Assembly: GCA_049322715.1 (NCBI GenBank)
Contig: JBMOQP010000039.1
Coordinates: 1-7,015 of the forward strand
Direction of reading: 5' to 3'
DNA length: 7,015 bases
From: Thiofaba sp049322715
Lineage (GTDB): Bacteria > Pseudomonadota > Gammaproteobacteria > Halothiobacillales > Halothiobacillaceae
Positions 1 through 5,633 of the stretch are shown here, piece by piece. Numbering within the stretch: the first letter of the stretch is position 1; every line of letters starts with the position of its first letter. Both the position numbers and the translations under genes were made by a program. Below the pieces are notes generated by a model that worked only from the letters and a program-made list of their open reading frames with translations, was not told the DNA's origin and ran no database searches.

Positions 1-120
1 TTACACACCAGGGTGCGGCCTTGGATACTGTTCGAACTCTTGATGAGGGTGATGGAAGGCGGCTGATCTGAATCACAGGTTCGAACGACCTCAGCATTTC
101 CACAGCCTGTCCTGCCATCG

Positions 121-139
121 CTCCGGGGATCAGCCGGAG
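121..139. repeat. GC-rich 6-bp inverted repeat downstream of the small minus-strand gene
   Basis: CTCCGG (121-126) and CCGGAG (134-139) are perfect inverted arms around a 7-base loop. The site lies about 43 bases past the stop of the minus-strand gene ending at 182. It could be a weak transcription end signal, but no T-run follows on either strand, so it is not a standard intrinsic terminator. Confidence 0.3.
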
Positions 140-181
140 GACACACTCCAGGGGGGAGCGTGTCAAGACATAAGCATTTCC

Positions 182-436
182 TTAGAAGCGGAGGGTCAGC
201 CCTTCTCCGGCAGCGGGTTCGATGTACACCGGCGGGCCGGCGCGAGTTTGCAGTTCGATCGAACCCAGCGTTCCCAGGTCGCAGAGATGCGCAAGCTTGG
301 CGGCGTTCCTGCCGATGGCGATGCCCAGGCCCGACAGGACCTCGGGGCATCCGCAGGCGGTCCCTGCCCCGTCGGTGGCCAGGCATTTTCCCATGCCGTC
401 GATGACGAGGCTGACTGCGGGGCGGCGGTCGTTCAC
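182..436 (-). CDS. Small hypothetical protein, 84 residues, faint roadblock/LC7-like pattern
   Basis: I do not firmly recognise this gene. The GTG at 436 is preferred as start because AAGGGAG lies 7 bases upstream and a promoter candidate sits just before it; an upstream ATG at 517 in the same frame would lie ahead of that promoter. The protein opens with a hydrophobic strand (VSLVID, residues 8-13), a glycine turn, a Cys cluster (C18, C28, C30), a likely helix (about 32-52, ending in C52) and two strands (58-63 and 69-74). This strand-turn-helix-strand-strand order resembles the core of roadblock/LC7 domains, but the usual first helix is missing, so the resemblance is only a guess. No signal peptide or membrane segment is seen. 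It follows the nth-DUF1841 pair on the same strand after a 120-base gap. Confidence 0.6.
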   Translation of the reverse strand: MNDRRPAVSLVIDGMGKCLATDGAGTACGCPEVLSGLGIAIGRNAAKLAHLCDLGTLGSIELQTRAGPPVYIEPAAGEGLTLRF

Positions 437-471
437 AATGATTCTCCCTTCAATTGTGGGTGAATCATTGT
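435..471. promoter_or_regulatory. 10-bp perfect inverted repeat, candidate operator
   Basis: ACAATGATTC (435-444) and GAATCATTGT (462-471) are exact inverted copies separated by 17 bases. On the minus strand the site starts within the -10 candidate and ends on the GTG start at 436, with the Shine-Dalgarno sequence between the arms. A dimeric repressor bound here would block both transcription and translation start. If transcription began further upstream, the same arms would form an RNA stem hiding the start codon. The symmetry is seen; the function is inferred. Confidence 0.5.
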
Positions 472-498
472 TGTAGACCATGATGACGGGGGTGTGAA
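470..498 (-). promoter_or_regulatory. Sigma-70-like promoter candidate for the small gene
   Basis: Read on the minus strand, TTCACA (498-493) matches the -35 consensus at five of six bases. A 17-base spacer leads to TACAAC (475-470), which matches the -10 consensus at four of six. Transcription would start near 463, leaving a leader of about 27 bases to the GTG at 436. The -10 end overlaps one arm of the inverted repeat at 435-471. Confidence 0.45.
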
Positions 499-556
499 GT
501 GGGCAGAGTGTCGGCATGGCCCAAGAGCTCCGGCCCTCGGCTCCCGCCGTCGAGGC

Positions 557-979
557 TTATCCCACCCTCCGGATGCACTCCAGGTAGGCCTGCTCGTCGG
601 GGCCTTGCGGGCCTGCCTCGTTGAGGGCCTGCAGCAGGCAGGCGATGATGCGGTGCTCGGCCTCGTGGGCGTCTCGCAGCTTCGCCGCCAGCCGATCAAA
701 GGCGGCCCGGATGCCCGCCGGTCGGTCGGTGCTCACCTGCTCGCGAAGGCCGAGATGCATGCCCATGTGCAGGAAGGGATTGCTCATACCCTGGTCCGGC
801 GACTCCTCCCACGCCAGGGTCTTTTCCTCGTCCTCGAGCAGGGCATGGTATTCGGGATGCAGGGCGACGACGTCGGCGATCATCAGGTCGAGCGCCTCCA
901 TCGGCAGGCCCAGGCGGCGCTTGCGCCAGGCCTCGACGTACATCAGGCGCAGCTTGTTGCGGTCAGGACTAAACAACAT
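557..979 (-). CDS. DUF1841 family protein
   Basis: This 140-residue protein matches my recollection of the DUF1841 family, a small cytoplasmic family of unknown function in beta- and gammaproteobacteria, and is full length. Visible conserved blocks are HPEYH (41-45), NPFLHMGMH (67-75) followed by an LREQ stretch and a DRPAG turn, and a helix DAHEAEH (103-109). The paired histidines H41/H45, H71/H75 and H105/H109, with nearby acidic residues, suggest a metal or ligand site in a helical bundle; that is inference. No signal peptide or membrane segment is seen. The ATG overlaps the last 11 bases of nth, and only a weak GAG precedes it, so translation is probably coupled to nth. The pairing hints at a link to DNA repair but does not prove one. 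Confidence 0.85.
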   Translation of the reverse strand: MLFSPDRNKLRLMYVEAWRKRRLGLPMEALDLMIADVVALHPEYHALLEDEEKTLAWEESPDQGMSNPFLHMGMHLGLREQVSTDRPAGIRAAFDRLAAKLRDAHEAEHRIIACLLQALNEAGPQGPDEQAYLECIRRVG

Positions 980-1637
980 CGGGGAATCTCGAAGGGTTGG
1001 GGCAGGGGGCGGTCTTGTGCCTGAAATCGCACAGGTCGCACACCGGACAGATGCCGCATTTCGGGCTGCGCGCGGTGCAGGTGTAGCGGCCGTGCAGGAT
1101 CAGCCAGTGGTGGGCGTCCTGCATGAACTCCTTCGGAATGACCTTGACCAGCCGGTCTTCCACCGCGCGCACGGTCTTGCCCGGGGCGAGGCCAGTGCGG
1201 TTGGCGACGCGGAAGATGTGCGTGTCCACCGCCATGGTCGGCTGGCCGAAGGCTGTGTTGAGGATGACGTTGGCGGTCTTGCGCCCCACGCCGGGCAGGG
1301 CCTCGAGGGCCTCGCGGCTGGCCGGCACCTCGCCGCCGTGCCGCTCCAGCAGCAGCCGGCACAGGCCGATCACGTTCTTTGCCTTGGTCTGGTACAGGCC
1401 GATGGTCTTGATGTACTCGCGCAGCCCCTCCTCGCCGAGCGCGAGGATGGCCTCGGGGGTGTTGGCGACCGGGAACAGGCGGTCGGTGGCCAGGTTCACC
1501 CCCTTGTCGGTGGCCTGCGCGGACAGCACCACGGCGACGAGCAGCTCGAATGGGGTCGAGTACTTCAGTTCGGTGGTCGGATGCGGGTTGAGCGCGCGCA
1601 GGCGTTCGAAGAATTGGCGGCGGGTGTGGGCGTTCAT
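969..1637 (-). CDS. nth: Endonuclease III (DNA glycosylase / AP lyase)
   Basis: Bifunctional base-excision repair enzyme: it removes oxidised pyrimidines and cuts the DNA backbone at the resulting abasic site. The 222-residue protein aligns with E. coli Nth (211 residues) without shift: catalytic Lys120 follows the helix-hairpin-helix segment LPGVGRK (114-120), the catalytic aspartate is D138 in AVDTH, and the [4Fe-4S] cluster cysteines are C187, C194, C197 and C203. An extra cysteine, C200, lies inside the cluster loop, and the C-terminal tail is about 11 residues longer than in E. coli. The ATG at 1637 is chosen because it gives the E. coli N-terminus; an in-frame GTG at 1676 would add 13 residues with no family match. 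There is no Shine-Dalgarno sequence; a perfect TATAAT lies just upstream. First gene of a unit with the DUF1841 gene. Confidence 0.97.
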   Translation of the reverse strand: MNAHTRRQFFERLRALNPHPTTELKYSTPFELLVAVVLSAQATDKGVNLATDRLFPVANTPEAILALGEEGLREYIKTIGLYQTKAKNVIGLCRLLLERHGGEVPASREALEALPGVGRKTANVILNTAFGQPTMAVDTHIFRVANRTGLAPGKTVRAVEDRLVKVIPKEFMQDAHHWLILHGRYTCTARSPKCGICPVCDLCDFRHKTAPCPNPSRFPDVV

Positions 1638-1644
1638 CGGGAAA

Positions 1645-1650
1645 ATTATA
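1645..1650 (-). promoter_or_regulatory. Perfect TATAAT -10 element of nth
   Basis: Minus-strand TATAAT ends 7 bases before the nth ATG, so transcription would begin at or within a base or two of the start codon. No good -35 hexamer is seen at the usual 16-18 base distance (CCTTTT at 17). The absence of a ribosome-binding site fits a leaderless or nearly leaderless message. Confidence 0.5.
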
Positions 1651-1676
1651 GCCCGGCCTTTATCTGCAAAAGGCAC

Positions 1677-1704
1677 TCAAGCCTTGTGGGGTGCCTGCCG
1701 ATTA
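1677..1704 (+). promoter_or_regulatory. Sigma-28 (FliA)-type promoter candidate for motA
   Basis: TCAAG (1677-1681), then 15 bases, then GCCGATTA (1697-1704). This closely matches the flagellar sigma-28 pattern: TAAA or TCAAG at -35 and GCCGATAA at -10, with spacing one base longer than in E. coli. The strand and position fit the motor genes, which are late, FliA-dependent genes in E. coli. Transcription would start near 1711, giving a leader of about 65 bases before the motA ATG at 1776. Confidence 0.7.
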
Positions 1705-1775
1705 ACTGTTAGCATACGTCCAAGCCTCGTGGCCGGCCTCCGGTCACAGATCAGAGTTCAGGGGACCAGTCAGGC

Positions 1776-2630
1776 ATGTTCACAATCATCGGATGGGTCG
1801 TCGTCGCCGGCGTGATTCTCGGCGGCTTCGCCATGGCCGGTGGCCACCTCGCCGTGCTGATGCAGCCGATCGAGGTGCTCATCATCTTCGGCGCGGCTGG
1901 CGGCGCGCTGGTGGCGGGCAACTCCACCAAGAACCTGAAGGCCTTCGGGGCCGGGGTGGGGGCGGCCTTCAAGGGCTCAAAGTACGACAAGGACATGTAC
2001 ATGCAGACCCTCGGCCTGATGTTCAACCTGTTCGCCCGGGCCCGCAAGGACGGCCTGATGTCGATCGAGGGCGACATCGAGGAGCCGCACACCAGCGAGA
2101 TCTTCAACAAGGCGCCCAAGGTGGCGGCGGATCACCACGCGACCGACTTCATCGCCGACTACATGCGCCTGATGATCAGCTCGAGCCTTGACGTGCATCA
2201 GATCGACAACCTGATGGACATCGAGATCGATACCCATCACCACGAGGCGGAAGTGCCCGGCACCATGATGTCCAAGCTGGCGGACGGACTGCCGGCCTTC
2301 GGTATCGTCGCGGCGGTGCTTGGCGTGGTGCACACCATGGAATCGGTGGGCATTCCGCCGGCGGAACTGGGCAAGCTGATCGCCGCGGCGCTGGTGGGCA
2401 CCTTCCTCGGCATTCTCGCTGCCTACGGCTTCGCGGCCCCGCTGGCGAACGTGATGGCGAAGCAGGCCGAGGAGTCGACCCAGTACTTCAATTGCATGAA
2501 GACGACCCTGATCGCCTTCATGAACGGCTACCCGCCGCAGGTGGCGGTCGAGTTCGGGCGCAAGACCCTGCCATCGCACGTGCGGCCGAGCTTCCGCGAG
2601 CTGGAAGAGTTCGTGAAGAACAACAAGTAA
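1776..2630 (+). CDS. motA: Flagellar motor stator protein MotA
   Basis: MotA is the larger stator subunit of the flagellar motor; with MotB it conducts ions across the inner membrane and pushes the rotor protein FliG. The 284-residue protein keeps E. coli numbering at functional sites: R90 and E98 in the cytoplasmic loop (FliG contact), P173 in GLPAFGIVAAVLGVV, and P222 in the last membrane helix. Four membrane segments are visible, at about 2-20, 32-48, 171-188 and 199-222, with the large cytoplasmic loop between the second and third. The C-terminal block VEFGRKTL...RPSFRELEE is typical of the family. AGGGGA lies 10 bases upstream of the ATG, and a sigma-28-like promoter further upstream. 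motB follows after 24 bases. Confidence 0.97.
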   Translation: MFTIIGWVVVAGVILGGFAMAGGHLAVLMQPIEVLIIFGAAGGALVAGNSTKNLKAFGAGVGAAFKGSKYDKDMYMQTLGLMFNLFARARKDGLMSIEGDIEEPHTSEIFNKAPKVAADHHATDFIADYMRLMISSSLDVHQIDNLMDIEIDTHHHEAEVPGTMMSKLADGLPAFGIVAAVLGVVHTMESVGIPPAELGKLIAAALVGTFLGILAAYGFAAPLANVMAKQAEESTQYFNCMKTTLIAFMNGYPPQVAVEFGRKTLPSHVRPSFRELEEFVKNNK

Positions 2631-2654
2631 GCGAACGTCGCGGTTATCGTTGCC

Positions 2655-3557
2655 ATGCAGACCGAACACCAACGCCCGATCATCATCAAGAAGGTCAAGA
2701 AGGGCGGCCATGGCCACCACGGCGGCGCGTGGAAGATCGCCTACGCCGACTTCGTGACCGCGATGATGGCCTTCTTCCTGCTGATGTGGCTGCTCGGCTC
2801 CACCAGCAAGGAGGATCTGCAGGGCATCTCCGAATACTTCCAGAACCCCCTTCAGGTTTCCCTCTCGGGCGGCTCGGCCACAGGGGACCGCACCAGCATC
2901 ATCCCGGGCGGCGGCCAGGACCTCACGCGCGTGGACGGCCAGGTGAAGAAGGCCGACGTCGTCGATCCGGAGGAGGCCAAGAAGCGCCTGCGCGAGCAGG
3001 AGGCCAAGCGCATGCAGGAGACCAAGGAAAAGCTCGAGAAGATGATCGAGCAGGATGCCGTGCTCAAGGAATTCAAGAACCAGCTCAAGATCGACATCAC
3101 TCCCGAGGGCCTGCGGATCCAGATCGTCGACCAGGACAAGCGGCCGATGTTCGACCTCGCCTCCGCGCGCATGGCGCCCTATGCCGAGGCCATCCTGCGC
3201 AAGGTGGCGCCGATCGTGAACGAGCTGCCGAACAAGCTCACCGTACTGGGGCATACCGACTCGCGCCCCTTCGGCAACGGCCGCGGGGACTACTCCAACT
3301 GGGAGTTGTCCGCCGATCGCGCCAACGCCGCGCGCCGCATGCTGAACAGCAGTGGCATCGTGGACGACAAGGTCATGCGCGTGTCGGGCCTCGCTGATTC
3401 CGTGCCCTTCAACCCGGGCGACCCCGCCGATCCAATCAACCGTCGCATCTCCATCATCCTGCTGAAGAAGGAAGTGGAGGAGCAATACGTCGCCAATACG
3501 GGGGGCGTGGTGCCACCGGGTGCCACGCCCGCCGCGTCGCCCCCTCAGGAACCCTGA
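2655..3557 (+). CDS. motB: Flagellar motor stator protein MotB
   Basis: MotB carries the ion-binding aspartate of the stator and anchors it to peptidoglycan. The 300-residue protein has a basic cytoplasmic N-terminus, one membrane helix (about 28-48, WKIAYADF...FFLLMWLLG) with the essential D32 at the E. coli position, and a periplasmic plug/linker region. A charged helix (about 105-143) probably forms a coiled coil. An OmpA-like peptidoglycan-binding domain follows (about 146-272), with GHTDSRPFG (199-207), NWELSADRA (215-223) and INRRISI (261-267). A Pro/Ala-rich tail ends the protein. No clear Shine-Dalgarno sequence precedes the ATG, so translation may depend on motA, 24 bases upstream. 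pyrD starts 5 bases after the stop. D32 does not by itself settle proton versus sodium use. Confidence 0.97.
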   Translation: MQTEHQRPIIIKKVKKGGHGHHGGAWKIAYADFVTAMMAFFLLMWLLGSTSKEDLQGISEYFQNPLQVSLSGGSATGDRTSIIPGGGQDLTRVDGQVKKADVVDPEEAKKRLREQEAKRMQETKEKLEKMIEQDAVLKEFKNQLKIDITPEGLRIQIVDQDKRPMFDLASARMAPYAEAILRKVAPIVNELPNKLTVLGHTDSRPFGNGRGDYSNWELSADRANAARRMLNSSGIVDDKVMRVSGLADSVPFNPGDPADPINRRISIILLKKEVEEQYVANTGGVVPPGATPAASPPQEP

Positions 3558-3562
3558 AATCC

Positions 3563-4636
3563 ATGAGCCTGACCTACGATCTCGCCCGCCGGGCGCTGTT
3601 CCTGTTGCCTCCGGAAACCGCCCACGAGGTGGCGCTGGAGGGGATGCGCCTCATCCTGCGCGGGCCGCTGGCCTCCTGGATGCGCTCGCGCGTGCCGGAC
3701 AGCCCGCGCGAGGTGATGGGGCTGACCTTTCCCAACCCGGTCGGGCTGGCCGCGGGGCTGGACAAGAACGCCCGCTACATCGACGCGCTCGGCAGCCTGG
3801 GATTCGGCTTCGTCGAGGTCGGCACGGTCACCCCGCGCCCGCAGCCCGGCAACCCGAAGCCGCGCCTGTTCCGCCTGCCAAAGGCGCAGGCCATCATCAA
3901 CCGCATGGGTTTCAACAACCTCGGCGTCGAGCAGTTCATCGCCAACGTCGAGCAGAGCCGCTTCGCCCGCGAGGGCGGCATCCTCGGCCTGAACATCGGC
4001 AAGAACTTCGACACCCCGGTCGAGAAGGCGGTAGACGACTACCTGTTCTGCCTGCGCCGCGTCTATCCGCATGCTTCGTACGTGACGGTCAACATCTCCT
4101 CGCCGAACACCGCCGGCCTGCGTACCCTGCAGCACGGCGATGCCTTCGATGAGCTGCTCGCCCGGCTCAAGGGCGAGCAGGCCCGGCTCTCCGACACTCA
4201 CGGCCGCTACGTCCCGCTCGCGGTCAAGGTGGCGCCCGATCTGATGCAAGAGGAAGTCACCACCATCGCCGACGCCCTGCGCCGCCACCGCATCGACGGC
4301 CTGATCGCGACCAACACCACGCTCGGCCGCGAGGGGGTCGAGGGCCTGCCGCACGCGGACGAGAAGGGCGGGTTGTCCGGAGCGCCCGTGTTCGAAAGTT
4401 CCACCGCGATCGTCCGCCAGTTCAGCGCGGCCCTTGGCGGAGAGCTGCCGATCATCGCCGTCGGCGGCATCCTGAGCGGCGCGGACGCCCAGGCCAAGAT
4501 CGATGCGGGCGCGAGCCTGGTGCAGATCTACACCGGCTTCATCTACCGGGGGCCGGAGCTGGTGCGCGAGATCGCCGCAACCTTGGCCGGTCCGGCCGCG
4601 GGCTGTGCCGGCGGCTGTTGCGGCTGCGGCACCTGA
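3563..4636 (+). CDS. pyrD: Dihydroorotate dehydrogenase, quinone-dependent (class 2)
   Basis: Oxidises dihydroorotate to orotate in de novo UMP synthesis, using FMN and passing electrons to membrane quinone. The 357-residue protein aligns with E. coli PyrD (336 residues) throughout. It has the N-terminal helical quinone-entry region (about 1-45), GLAAGLDKN (61-69), the PRPQPGNPKPRLFRL block (91-105), NRMGFNNLGV (113-122) and NISSPNTAGLRTLQ (177-190), in which S180 matches the catalytic base Ser175. ATNTT (249-253), GGLSG (269-273) and the phosphate-binding AVGGI (299-303) also match. The ATG lies 5 bases after motB, and AGGA sits 12 bases upstream inside the motB end, so the gene is probably co-transcribed and translationally coupled. 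The oddity is a C-terminal extension past the usual end, finishing GCAGGCCGCGT with four cysteines (C348, C352, C353, C355). Confidence 0.97.
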   Translation: MSLTYDLARRALFLLPPETAHEVALEGMRLILRGPLASWMRSRVPDSPREVMGLTFPNPVGLAAGLDKNARYIDALGSLGFGFVEVGTVTPRPQPGNPKPRLFRLPKAQAIINRMGFNNLGVEQFIANVEQSRFAREGGILGLNIGKNFDTPVEKAVDDYLFCLRRVYPHASYVTVNISSPNTAGLRTLQHGDAFDELLARLKGEQARLSDTHGRYVPLAVKVAPDLMQEEVTTIADALRRHRIDGLIATNTTLGREGVEGLPHADEKGGLSGAPVFESSTAIVRQFSAALGGELPIIAVGGILSGADAQAKIDAGASLVQIYTGFIYRGPELVREIAATLAGPAAGCAGGCCGCGT

Positions 4637-4653
4637 CTCCCCTCGCGCCCGGG

Positions 4654-4682
4654 TTTATCGCGGGCGAGCTCCCCCCTACAAT
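4654..4682 (+). promoter_or_regulatory. Promoter candidate for folD
   Basis: TACAAT (4677-4682) matches the -10 consensus at five of six bases. TTTATC (4654-4659), 17 bases upstream, is a weak -35. Transcription would begin near 4689, about 28 bases before the folD start. A CGCCCG/CGGGCG inverted repeat (4646-4651 and 4661-4666) overlaps the -35 area; it has no T-run and is a poor terminator for pyrD. Confidence 0.45.
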
Positions 4683-4716
4683 ACGCGGTTTATCTTGCTG
4701 CCCCCGGAGCCTTCCC

Positions 4717-5568
4717 ATGTCCGCCCAACTGATTGACGGCAAACGCGTTTCCGAGGAGGTTCTGGCCTCCGTGCGTGCCGGTGTCGAGCAACTCCAGGCC
4801 GCAGGCCGCCGCGTGCCGGGGCTGGCGGTGATCCAGGTGGGCGATGATCCGGCCTCCAGGGTGTATGTCGGCAACAAGCGTCGCGCCTGCGAGCGCACCG
4901 GCTTCCACTCGGTTGCGCACGACCTTGCGGCCGACACCACGCAGGAGGCGCTGCTTTCCCTGATCGATGCGCTCAATGCCGACGCCTCCATCGACGGCAT
5001 CCTCGTCCAGCTGCCCTTGCCCGGGCACATCGATGCCGAGGCGGTGATCGAGCGCATCCACCCGGACAAGGACGTGGATGGTTTCCACCCCTACAATGTC
5101 GGCCGCCTCGCGCAGCGCATCCCGCGCCTGCGCCCCTGCACGCCCTACGGCGTGATGCGCCTGTTGCAGTCGGCGGGGGTGAACCCGAAGGGCATGGAGG
5201 CGGTCATCGTCGGTGCGTCCAACATCGTCGGGCGGCCGATGGCGATGGAGTTGCTGCTGGCCGGCGCGACAGTCACCGTCACCCACCGTTTCACCCGCGA
5301 CCTCGCTGCCCATGTCGGCCGCGCCGAGCTGCTGGTCGTGGCCGCCGGCAAGCCGGGACTGGTCAAGGGCGAGTGGATCCGCCCGGGCGCCGTGGTGATC
5401 GACGTCGGCATCAACCGCCTGGCTGATGGCCGCCTGGTGGGCGACGTCGAGTTCGACGCCGCGGCCGAGCGTGCGGGCCAGATCACCCCCGTGCCGGGCG
5501 GCGTCGGCCCGATGACCGTCGCCATGCTGATGCAGAACACGCTGGAGGCGCGCCTGCTGCGGGATTGA
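4717..5568 (+). CDS. folD: Methylenetetrahydrofolate dehydrogenase / methenyltetrahydrofolate cyclohydrolase
   Basis: Cytoplasmic bifunctional enzyme that interconverts 5,10-methylene-, 5,10-methenyl- and 10-formyl-tetrahydrofolate, usually with NADP, supplying one-carbon units for purines and formyl-Met-tRNA. The 283-residue length is typical. Visible sites are Y50 and catalytic K54 in SRVYVGNKRRAC (47-58), DGILVQLPLPGH (93-104), KDVDGFHP (118-125) with D121, PCTPYGVM (140-147), the nucleotide-binding VIVGASNIVGRPMAMELLLAG (163-183) and the C-terminal PVPGGVGPMTVAML (258-271). The ATG at 4717 is chosen because GGAG lies 7 bases upstream and the protein begins as FolD does; the same frame stays open upstream to 4618, but that extension does not resemble the family. 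The gene sits 80 bases after pyrD with a promoter candidate in the gap. Confidence 0.97.
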   Translation: MSAQLIDGKRVSEEVLASVRAGVEQLQAAGRRVPGLAVIQVGDDPASRVYVGNKRRACERTGFHSVAHDLAADTTQEALLSLIDALNADASIDGILVQLPLPGHIDAEAVIERIHPDKDVDGFHPYNVGRLAQRIPRLRPCTPYGVMRLLQSAGVNPKGMEAVIVGASNIVGRPMAMELLLAGATVTVTHRFTRDLAAHVGRAELLVVAAGKPGLVKGEWIRPGAVVIDVGINRLADGRLVGDVEFDAAAERAGQITPVPGGVGPMTVAMLMQNTLEARLLRD

Positions 5569-5633
5569 CCTCGCGCATGGAAAGTCCGCCGGGCAGGGCC
5601 TAATCTCCTGGGTTCGGGCCTGGAGGGCATTCC

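Noticed and set aside
76..92. tRNA-like T-arm around GGTTCGAAC
   Set aside because: The stem AGGT/ACCT has the wrong length and loop for a T-arm, and no acceptor, D or anticodon arm can be built nearby.
437..517. Longer form of the small minus-strand gene starting at ATG 517 or ATG 481
   Set aside because: There is no convincing ribosome-binding site; the added residues are not hydrophobic-patterned, and the start would lie upstream of the promoter candidate. Not fully excluded.
621..1712. 363-codon plus-strand frame opposite nth and the DUF1841 gene
   Set aside because: Antisense to a DUF1841 gene and to nth with all catalytic and Fe-S residues in place; the composition is typical of a shadow frame.
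2492..3397. 301-codon plus-strand frame overlapping motA and motB
   Set aside because: The translation is rich in Arg, Gly, Pro and Ala, without motifs; it is an out-of-frame reading of the motor genes.
1977..3485. Long open frame of 502 codons on the minus strand across motA and motB
   Set aside because: It lies antisense to two firmly identified genes, has low-complexity His/Leu/Val-rich composition, and is explained by GC-rich third positions.
4646..4666. Terminator between pyrD and folD
   Set aside because: A 6-bp GC stem with a 9-base loop and no T-run; more likely incidental to the folD promoter region.
4618..4716. Upstream extension of folD by 33 codons
   Set aside because: It overlaps the pyrD end, does not resemble FolD N-termini, and the ATG at 4717 has a well-placed ribosome-binding site.
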